Source of the DNA: Conchocele bisecta
Taxonomy: Eukaryota > Mollusca > Bivalvia > Lucinida > Thyasiridae
Direction of reading: 5' to 3'
DNA length: 64,000 bases
NCBI GenBank assembly: GCA_029237695.1
Contig: CM055265.1
Coordinates: 79,168,447-79,232,446, forward strand
The first letter of the stretch is position 1; each line of letters begins with the position of its first letter. Of this stretch, positions 56,851 through 64,000 are shown in pieces. The notes under the pieces are model-generated. The model saw only the letters and a program-made list of their open reading frames with translations. It made no database searches and was not told where the DNA came from. A program made the position numbers and the translations under genes.

Positions 56851-56974
56851 TTGTTGGAATTTTTCATTCACCTAAAACACCCTATGTAACCTGAACATTC
56901 ATGTTTATTGCATAAAATGGGCACCCACAGTGTAATAAAATTCATATTACACTAGTGTAATAAAAATGCAAATA

Positions 56975-57370
56975 GAAATGGCTGTGATAATGTAATATTC
57001 AGTACATATAATAATTTTTTCCGAAAATATTTTATTTAAAAAATTAATAAATTTATCCTTAAATTGAAAATTTCTCTCTCAAAGTGTACTTGGCAAGATA
57101 AGTATACTTTGCACTTTTGGTGAAATCGGCTACAGTACTGAGGTCCGTTTCACTAAACTTTGTACGACTAAAATCTTCGTAAGTGCAAATTTTAGGATCG
57201 TCTGGAAAGGTCAATTGATGGATTTACATTTATTAAGCATACTGTAGGCTGCATATGCATATGCTCAATAAATGTAAATCCAATAATTGTTTACAAGAAA
57301 ACAATGTTAATGTGAAATTTACAGACTATCTTAATTTTGCACATACAAACATTTTAGTCGTACAAAGTTA
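56975..57370. mobile_element. M1 fragment plus M2 copy
   Basis: M1 right part (TGGCTGTGATAATGTAATAT to GTGAAATCGGCTA) joined to M2 (GTCCGTTTCACTAAACTTTG to ATTTTAGTCGTACAAAGTT). The M2 right end lacks GTGAAACGG. Confidence 0.7.
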
Positions 57371-57449
57371 GCCCTGATCTCAAATGTAGTCCACTTTTAT
57401 CCACTGGTTTCTTTGCTATTAAGTGCACAAAAGTCATTAGCACAGTTGT

Positions 57450-57775
57450 ATAGAACGCCAAATATACATAAACTCAATTAATTAATGCTAGCTCTAAATA
57501 ATTAGAGCTAGCATTAAATATTTAGAGTTGGCTCCAAATCATTTCCAGAGCTCTATCATTTGGAGCTAGCTCTAAATATTTAATGCTAGCTCTAATTGAG
57601 TTAGCAATAATTATTTGAGTTTATGTAGATTTGGCGTTCCAGGAATGTGAAATCTACATAAACTCAAATAATTAGTGTTAGCTCTAAATATTTAATGCTG
57701 GCTCTAAATTTAATGCTAGCTATTTAGAGCTAGCAATAATTATTTGAGTTTATGTAGATTACGTGTTCCATACAG
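57450..57775. mobile_element. Two adjacent foldback elements rich in TTAGAGCTAGC motifs
   Basis: GAACGCCAAATATACATAAA ... GTAGATTTGGCGTTCC and then AATCTACATAAACTCAAATA ... GTAGATTACGTGTTCC. Both are filled with GCTCTAAATA(A/T)TTA palindromes. Confidence 0.78.
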
Positions 57776-58084
57776 TTGATGGTGTATAAGCTGTGTACCC
57801 TAGAACTAATGTTCAAATGAGTGGTCACATTCATGAAGAAATGTTTGACACCACTGAAATGGTATTCCACTGGTTATAAGTTGCATAGCTTGTTTGTAAC
57901 CTGCTTTATATGACACACACATCACTATCAATAGGAATATTGAAATTGATGATTTACAAATTCTCATAAATATTTCCTATTCAGCAAATTTATTCATGCA
58001 CAATGGTGATGGTGAAAACAAAAATGAATATCTTGGACAAACTGCAAACCTCATAGGTTACCATAAGCTTTCATATATTTGCAG
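57776..58084. other. Intron end before exon D
   Basis: No repeat recognised. It ends in the polypyrimidine/AG acceptor used by exon D. Confidence 0.6.
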
Positions 58085-59013
58085 GTTACACACAAGCTTC
58101 TGAGTTTGGCAGTAATGAACGAGACGCCGAGGCCAATGTGGAAACTAAACTCGGATTACCACACAGTAGCCCCCTTCCACTAGTGATTGTGGACGATAGT
58201 AACAGTAGTGGTGACGAGCCTTCCAGGAACGCACAGCCCCAGCTCATTGTGGCAGGCAGCTTGCCCGAGTCGGAAAACATTCCACAGTTGACAACATCAA
58301 CTGAACCAAAGATGCACGTACCAGGTCGCAAAACTCGAAACAAACTCAACTCTCGGGAAATGTACCTTCGACAGAGATCCTTGTCCCCTCAAGACTATTC
58401 ACATGTGGAGAGCAATGACTTGACAATAACAGGTGTAATGACTGCTGATGGCCATGTAATTCCCCCACCGTTGAGTTTCCCTCCCGGTGGTGAGATGGTA
58501 TCAACGCCGGGGACCCCTGTCAAGGGTCAGCCCACAGTGAATTCTGGTGAATGGGACAATATCGGCACACCAGGATTCGACTGGAATAACGTCTCTCCTG
58601 ACTCTGGTGCCTCATCTGTGTACCAGTGCCACATCTGTCAGGAGACATTCCTGCGCAAGTATCAGCTGGTGCTGCATTTTGACAAGGCCCACGGCCGTCG
58701 CCTCAAACCGTTTTACTGCGAGTTTTGTAATCGGTCATTCTCTAGGAAGTATAACATGGCACGTCACCAGCTGATTGTACATAAACATGAACAAGTGTTG
58801 CACAACGTGACATATGGTACTGTTGCGAGTGATGAACATCCATGGCCAACGAACCTGAGCCAAGTGTATTCACCTGGGAGTCGGAAGGTCCTGGCAGATA
58901 GGGAAATGTTGGATGCCAGTGATCTATCTTCCCAGAATTGTGTTCCAGCAGCCGTTGAGACACAAGGGTCCTCTAATATAACTGTAACAAAGATTAAAGA
59001 GGAACATGTCTGA
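58085..59013 (+). CDS. Terminal exon D: long linker plus two C2H2 zinc fingers
   Basis: The acceptor catatatttgcag ends at 58084. The split codon with exon 3 becomes AGT (Ser), and the frame is open for 308 complete codons to TGA at 59011-59013. Order of parts: an acidic/Ser-rich segment (LVIVDDSNSSGDEPS), a basic RKTRNKL patch, a Pro/Gly-rich linker, then two adjacent C2H2 fingers, both CX2CX12HX4H. Finger 1 (YQCHICQETF) has its Cys pair at 58627-58638 and finger 2 (YCEFCNRSF) at 58717-58728. The linker between them is not the Krueppel TGEKP type. The C-terminus ends KIKEEHV, matching a sumoylation consensus (I-K-x-E). There is no in-frame ATG in the first 170 bases, so the exon needs an upstream start. 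With exons 1-3 the product is 498 residues, probably a nuclear DNA-binding protein. The family was not recognised. Confidence 0.93.
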
Positions 59014-59061
59014 AATTAGTGAAATAACATAATCTCAAATATTTCCCACCCACTATTACCA

Positions 59062-59421
59062 GTAGTCGATTTCACCAACATTGCGAAGTATACTTTATTA
59101 GCAAAGTATAATTTGAGGGAGTAATCATTTATTTTTCCTGAAATGCATTATTTCATATAAAACTAACAACTGCATATATTTGATGATTAAAAGTATGCAG
59201 AATTATTTATACTGAATTTATTACATTATCACAGCCAAAATGGCTGTGATAATGTAATAAATTCAGTATAATAAAAATTAATAAATTTATCATAAAATTG
59301 AAAAGTTCTCCCTCAAAGTATACTTTGCTACTAAAGTATACTTTGCTACTAAAGTATACTTTGCTACTAAAGTATACTTTGCTACTAAAGTATACTTTGC
59401 AATGTTGATGAAATAGGCTAC
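59062..59421. mobile_element. M1 element 48 bases after the exon D stop, with expanded 16-bp repeat
   Basis: G|TA|GTCGATTTCACCAACATT to GAAATAGGC|TA|C. TACTTTGCTACTAAAG is repeated five times at 59320-59398. AATAAA motifs at 59256 and 59270 lie in its central hairpin and could serve exon D, though they are part of the MITE. Confidence 0.8.
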
Positions 59422-59423
59422 AG

Positions 59424-59782
59424 AGCTCCAGATAAGCTTTGTATCTAAAGAGTATTATATGCCTATATTTCAAATTCAATGTGTATTTTGCTTTTACAAA
59501 TGTATTATTGATTTTCTTCCTTATTAAATAGGAACAAATGATAAAAAATAAAACAAATTTAAAATTTTACTTATTTGAGCTGCAAAAAGCAAACATTGTT
59601 TGCTTTTTGCAGCTCAACTAAGTAAATTTTCAACTTTCTTACAGTATTTCCACAACTCAATTTGAAAATCAATGCGTATTTTCACATTGCTGTGAGTATT
59701 TTGTACCCCCACTTTTGATAATCAATGCGTATTCTGCTAAAATATGTGTGTAAAATTGCCAATATGCAGCTTAGCTGGAGCT
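59424..59782. mobile_element. M3 element abutting M1
   Basis: AGCTCCAGATAAGCTTTGTA to GCAGCTTAGCTGGAGCT. Centre GCAAAAAGCAAACATTGTTT. Confidence 0.82.
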
Positions 59783-59978
59783 CTGAGAAATGTACTGTTC
59801 TACTGCAGGCACAGCTTCTTTTACATTGACATTTTCTGTTTGGGTGCACTCTAGTCACAACCCTACAGCCACTGTCCAGTGTAACCACAAATAAGCTGAT
59901 TTTATCAGGGTCTAGACTGTTCACTATTAATTTGATGAAGCTTGATTTTTTAACATATTTGAACAGGATGAACATAAA

Positions 59979-60436
59979 TGATACACGCCATATGATTTTG
60001 TACCTTCGGACATTTGTGTAATTTCATTAAAATAAATATGTTCACAAAAATTTACAATATTTTGCATCAATAAGTTTACAAAACTTTCAGAGTACATGTA
60101 CATGCGGCATGTAAATTTTGTTACCTTTTGACTCCATTTAATGAAAATATTGAAATTACGCAGATGTCAGCTGGCATCAGAATCGGATCAGGATTATTCT
60201 GATTATTGTAAATATTCAGTGCTGATTTTGGGATTTTCCCCCCATTTGTACATGTACTTAAACATGTACATGTACTTGTATAGGTAATATATGGGATTTA
60301 GTACTAAACCCATTGACCTGGCCTTAAATGACCTTAGCTGTTGATAGGCCGTTAAACCCCAACAAACAAACAAACAAACAAACAAACAAACAAATGCAGA
60401 TGTCAGAAGGTACAAAATCATATGGCATGTCTCCTA
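59979..60436. mobile_element. M9 element interrupted by a SINE-like insertion
   Basis: Left ATACACGCCATATGATTTTG, right CAAAATCATATGGCATGTCT. The right arm is cut at GCAGATGTCAG, which is duplicated on both sides of the insertion. Confidence 0.85.
60171..60395 (+). mobile_element. SINE-like insertion with 11-bp target duplication and (AAAC)n tail
   Basis: GCAGATGTCAG at 60160-60170 and 60396-60406 flanks an insert ending in AACAAACAAAC repeats. The body contains TTAAACATGTACATGTACTT and GCTGTTGATAGGCCGTTAAA, as at 33060-33300. This is typical of LINE-mobilised retroposition. Confidence 0.85.
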
Positions 60437-60752
60437 TGTGACTGGAGAAATGGGGATTATGGATTTGGTGACCAGAGTAGATCCAGGTCAGCCTCCGCAT
60501 CCTCTGTCTGATCAAGATCTGCACTCCTGATCAAATAGCACACCCATGCAGCCTGATAGTGATTTATATTCCGTATTGGAAGCATGATAGCGATTTCGTT
60601 GATGCAATGGAGAACCCATTGCATCAACGAAATCGCTGTCATGCTTCTAAGACGGAATATAGATCACTATCAGGCTGCATGGGTGTGCTATTTGATCAGG
60701 AGCTACATTGGTCACAAATGCCATAAGACCCATTTCTCAAGTCACAGCCACA
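60434..60752. mobile_element. MITE family M6, longest hairpin copy
   Basis: GTGACTGGAGAAATGGGGAT and CATTTCTCAAGTCACAGCCA ends. Perfect inner arms AATGGAGAACCCATTGCATC, and CAGCCTGATAGTGATTTATA inverted. Confidence 0.82.
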
Positions 60753-60890
60753 AATAAGAACAAAAGTATTTAAAATTGTTGTAAGCAAAACTTTGTGTAC
60801 ATTGGGCAAAAAAGTAAATGGAATGTCTTACTGGGTGAAATGGGAAACAGTGTAGGTCGTGATCAGACTGCCTCGAAGGTGAACTGTGGT

Positions 60891-60996
60891 GGTTGGTTGG
60901 TTGGTTGGTTGGTTGATTGGTTGGTTGGTTGGTTGGTTGGTTGGTTGGTTGGTTGGTTGGTTGGTTGGTTGGTTGGTTGGTTGGTTGGTTGGTTCG
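60891..60996. repeat. (GGTT)n microsatellite
   Basis: About 26 units with one GATT variant near 60914. It gives artefactual poly-(GWLV) and poly-(NQPT) frames. Confidence 0.95.
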
Positions 60997-61113
60997 GAGC
61001 ATGCGATGAGTAATTTAACGATCAGAATTCATCCGTACCGGAGACCTGGTTTTTGGCGGGAGACATACTGTCTCCACGCTATTCGGATCGTGATTCTGGC
61101 CGTTTGCACGGGT

Positions 61114-61545
61114 CTACTTTCGGAAGTGGCTCTCTGTTCATCGGGGGACGTCTCAATAGGCTCAATTTGCATTCGCAATTAACAACAGTCAGGTGACATT
61201 TAAAGTCAGCGAGTGAACTAAAAGCAAGTTATTAATAGCAACGGCAATTCTCAACATTATGTGTAAAATAGTTGGCATGCCCAACTTTACTTTTGAAGAG
61301 AACAAATTGCTGTTATTGAGACGCCCCCCTACTTTCGGAAGTGGCTCTCTGTTCATCGGGGGACGTCTCAATAGGCTCAATTTGCGTTCGCAATTAACAA
61401 CAGTCAGGTGACATTTAAAGTCAGCGAGTGAACTGAAAGCAAGTTATTAATAGCAACGGCAATGCTCAACATTATGTGTAAAATATTTGGCATGCCCAAC
61501 TTTACTTTTGAAGAGAACAAATTGCTGTTATTGAGACGCCCCCCG
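61114..61545. repeat. 215-bp tandem duplication
   Basis: CTACTTTCGGAAGTGGCTCT begins at 61114 and 61329. The two copies differ at only a few positions (for example GC(A/G)TTCGCAATTAAC and TAAAATA(G/T)TTGGC), so the duplication is recent. The function of the unit is unknown. Confidence 0.92.
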
Positions 61546-62133
61546 TATCGTGTACCACGCAGTCGAAGGCCATTTCTTTTTCATATTGTGGTTTACGGGC
61601 GATTTTCATAAAGCACCTTTGGTTCATCAACCTATTTGTGTTTAGAGCAGGCTGTATTTTACAAACACCAGTAACTGATCAAGTTCTCCAAATTTGCAGA
61701 TTGTACATCCAATAATCAACATCGAATATATTTCTAACAAGGAATTTCTGAGTATGCAAATTCACAAGTGGCTACTTGTATCCCGCCAGTCAGTACTTTC
61801 AGTACTTTGATCTTGTATGTGAGAGTTTAATCTGGTTATACCCCTTATTACGTGTATAAGAGTAATGCTACCAGTATTACTTTTAGGGGAAGGGGCCAAG
61901 TTACTTTATGGTTATTCTAATTTCAGGGCTGAATATATATTTATTTTTATTTAAATATTCCGTTCTGATTTTGAGATTTTCCCCCCAATGCAGCAGGTTA
62001 AATGCAGGATCCCTTAAATTACCTTAACCGTTGATAGGTCGTGAAACACCAACACATCAATCAAATATGAAACCTGAACTGTGGTTGTATTCCTGTGATT
62101 CATAAAAAAGCATTCCATGTTTTCTTGTCATCA
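61546..62133. other. No gene seen; SINE fragments
   Basis: 61790-62070 contains SINE parts shared with 46664-47069 (TTGTATGTGAGAGTTTAATC; AGTATTACTTTTAGGGGAAG; CCGTTGATAGGTCGTGAAAC). Confidence 0.55.
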
Positions 62134-62355
62134 TATGTGGCTGTGACAGGCTTTGTGACCAGTGTAGCTCCTGAGCAAATAGCACACCCCTGCAGCCTGA
62201 TAATGATCTACATTGCTTGTTAGAAGCATGATGGGTGTTTCATTTATGGAATGGCGAACAGTGCAGATCCTGATCAGACTGTGCGGATGCACAGGCTGAT
62301 CTGGATCTACACTGATTGCAAAGCGCATATGCCCCATTTCTCCAATCACAGCCAC
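62134..62355. mobile_element. MITE family M6
   Basis: ATGTGGCTGTGACAGGCTTT and CATTTCTCCAATCACAGCCA ends. The core has GTTAGAAGCATGATGGGTG. Confidence 0.75.
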
Positions 62356-62365
62356 ATGTATATAT

Positions 62366-62876
62366 GTAAGACTCGGATCAGGGGTCTATCCCAAAATTTG
62401 GGCCAATCCCACAATGGGGACTAATCCCAGAACGGGAACCGAAAAAAGTAACATATCTCAGAATGTGGGCCAATTTAAAAATGGCCAGCAAAGGCAGGAA
62501 AATTGTGAAAAATCCAATATACGATCGTCACGGAAGTAAGAAAGGCACTTCGTTACTAATCTGTGGTGGCATATATTTGCCTTCGAGATGTAAACATCTC
62601 GACGGCATATATATGCTATCATGCTAATCACTTCACGGTGAATGTACGTTTGGCCTCGTTGACAAAACCTGATGTCTTCAATAGTCACTGCCATCTTTGA
62701 TCTGGACGTCTGTTGCCAGAGCATGATGTTACGTCACTAACTTTGACATCATTCAAACTTGAATTAAAAATGGCACATTCAGAATGTGCAGAAAATTAGC
62801 CCCTGTTCTGTGTAAAATTAGCCTTCGTTCTGTGATTAGTCTGTATTCTGGAACTGCACCCCGATCTGAGTCTTAC
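62366..62876. mobile_element. Element with GTAAGACTCGGATCAGGGGT inverted ends
   Basis: Right end GCACCCCGATCTGAGTCTTAC is the imperfect complement of the left end. ATAT flanks both sides. Internal GGCATATATTTGCCTTCGAG / CATCTCGACGGCATATATAT hairpin. Non-coding; superfamily not known. Confidence 0.68.
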
Positions 62877-63311
62877 ATATGTATAATTGTATGTATTGAT
62901 TGTATACAGTGGTTTTTTTTTAGAATTTACATTCCAATTAGGTGTGCATGTATTTTTAACACGATACACACTGAGGAAACACAAAATAAAACAAGATTGT
63001 TCTCATTTCATCTCCAAAATATAGTTGTGACCACCGTTTCAACTGTCTGCTTGATATTTGTGGCTGTGACTGAAGGAATGGAGCTTACAGGGGCGGATCC
63101 ATCATTTGGGGAATGAGGGGGTGGGGTGAAGGGGTTGTCCTATTTTCGAGCTTCACGGGTATAAATTTGGTCTGACAAATTTTGAAATCTAGATGTCCAG
63201 AATTGAATTAGCAATTTTTCCTCAAATCTTTATTATTACTGGAAAAGTCTGTTGTTCATTACTAATGGGCTGCCAATAAGCAAGCTATGCTATTCTCAAA
63301 CATATCTTGTA
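62877..63311. other. No gene seen
   Basis: One-ended match to the G-run foldback (GGGGCGGATCCATCATTTGG, 63089) and an M6-like start (TTGTGGCTGTGACTGAAGGA, 63058). Confidence 0.5.
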
Positions 63312-63525
63312 TTAACCCTTTCAACACTACAGGCCTGTATGGTCACAGTGGTATTGGCAAATAGTGTAGATCCAGATGATTAAGTAATTTTTACATTTTT
63401 GAGAAGAAAAACACCCCCTTTTCATAAATGGACTAGTCAGAAAATCATTTTGTGACGATTGGATTGGTCTGGAGATTAATATATAAATGTGCATTCCAGT
63501 TACTTAATAGGGGTGAAATTGTTAA
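63312..63525. mobile_element. MITE family M5, inverted, centre deleted
   Basis: TTAACCCTTTCAACACTACA and GGGGTGAAATTGTTAA ends. The GACGGCTCGT hairpin is missing after GATCCAGATGA. Confidence 0.72.
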
Positions 63526-63601
63526 TTCAGGTTGACTGTGATACATTATATCAACACCAATGCCTGATGCAATTTATTTTTTTTAATATTGCCAGTATGC
63601 A

Positions 63602-63984
63602 GAGCTCCAGATAAGTTTTGTATCTAAAGAGTAGTATACCCCCAGATTTCAAATTCAATGCGTATTTTACTGTTACAATTGTATTATTGATTTTCTTCCG
63701 TATTAAATAGGGATAAAACAAATGATAAAAACTGATAAAAAATAAAAACAAATTTAAAAATTCACTTATTTGAGCTGCAAAAAGCAAACAGTGTTTGCTT
63801 TTTGCAGCTTGCAGCTCAACTAAGTCAATTTCTTAATTTATTACAGTATTTTCACTGCTCAATTTGAAATTCAATGCGTATATTCACATTGCTGTGAGTA
63901 TTTTGTACTCTCACTTTTGTAATCAATGCATATTTTGCTCGAATAAGTGCGTAAAATACGCCAATACACAGCTTATCTGGAGCT
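63602..63984. mobile_element. M3 element
   Basis: AGCTCCAGATAAGTTTTGTA and CAGCTTATCTGGAGCT. The right arm of the centre carries a GCAGCTTGCAGCTC mini-duplication. Confidence 0.82.
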
Positions 63985-64000
63985 CTGTGGTATATATCTC

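Larger units (their letters stand above)
21871..58084 (+). other. 36-kb intron between constant exon 3 and the C2H2 terminal exon, containing exons A-C
   Basis: Measured from the GTAAGT donor at 21871 to the acceptor at 58084. It contains terminal exons A, B and C plus a dense set of mobile elements listed separately. No other open frame in it combines a good acceptor, phase 1 and a recognisable domain, although a short or unfamiliar exon could be missed by eye. Confidence 0.75.
14515..59013 (+). other. Gene locus with three constant exons and four alternative 3' terminal zinc-module exons
   Basis: The locus comprises constant exons at 14515-14681, 20135-20291 and 21553-21870, then four candidate terminal exons at 35393-35769, 40151-40527, 50053-50432 and 58085-59013. 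What is seen: all three constant exons have GTAAGT donors. Exon 3 ends after the first base of a codon. All four downstream exons begin right after a pyrimidine-AG acceptor with two bases that complete that codon, stay open, and end in a stop. Predicted proteins are 314, 314, 315 and 498 residues. Family knowledge: Drosophila lola, mod(mdg4) and tramtrack use constant exons plus alternative zinc-finger 3' exons. Inference: the products are nuclear DNA- or protein-binding factors whose specificity is chosen by splicing or polyadenylation. The alternative is that the terminal exons belong to separate genes with unseen 5' exons. No transcript data are available here. Confidence 0.8.

Noticed and set aside
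60742..61182. Frames encoding poly-(GWLV) and poly-(NQPT)
   Set aside because: Produced by the (GGTT)n microsatellite.
1..64000. Operons, bacterial promoters, ribosome binding sites
   Set aside because: The window has spliced exons, SINEs, LINE relics and hAT elements; bacterial signals would be chance matches.

Overview
The window looks like animal nuclear DNA, most probably from a bivalve mollusc. It is AT-rich, intron-dominated and packed with foldback MITEs, tRNA-derived SINEs, microsatellites and rolling-circle-type elements with tandem-repeat cores, as in the 'pearl' type elements of bivalves. There are no operons, bacterial gene structures or long single-exon genes. The organism is inferred from repeat style only.

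The one convincing host gene runs left to right on the + strand from 14515 to 59013. Three constant exons (14515-14681, 20135-20291, 21553-21870) encode about 189 residues: an unrecognised N-terminal region, a basic patch and an acidic stretch. Exon 3 ends in phase 1 with a perfect GTAAGT donor. Downstream are four exons, each with a good acceptor, each in the matching phase and each ending in its own stop codon. Three of them (35393-35769, 40151-40527, 50053-50432) are paralogous and carry a zinc-binding module that resembles the C-terminal cysteine-rich domain of piggyBac transposases. The fourth (58085-59013) carries two C2H2 zinc fingers. The simplest reading is one locus making four proteins with a common N-terminus and interchangeable C-terminal zinc modules, the logic of the Drosophila lola and mod(mdg4) loci but with different domains.

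By region. 1-14.5 kb: no gene seen; a wrecked non-LTR retrotransposon end (about 3.98-5.26 kb), AATTTTGT tandem repeats, a tRNA-like SINE and MITEs. 14.5-22 kb: constant exons, with a 4.7-kb nested transposon stack in intron 1. 22-35 kb: a piggyBac-style TTAA element, a hAT element with an intact 8-bp target duplication, a 169-bp tandem array and a 29-bp minisatellite. 35-51 kb: three zinc-ribbon terminal exons separated by MITEs and a 2.9-kb rolling-circle element. 51-58 kb: arrays and MITEs. 58-59 kb: the C2H2 terminal exon. 59-64 kb: MITEs, a (GGTT)n tract, a 215-bp duplication and a SINE nested in a MITE.

The repeats are informative in themselves. At least five rolling-circle-type insertions can be compared with uninterrupted copies of the target repeat elsewhere in the window, which fixes their ends. 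They insert next to T without target duplication and end in TCT(T/A)G. Two hAT insertions are fixed by perfect 8-bp target duplications.
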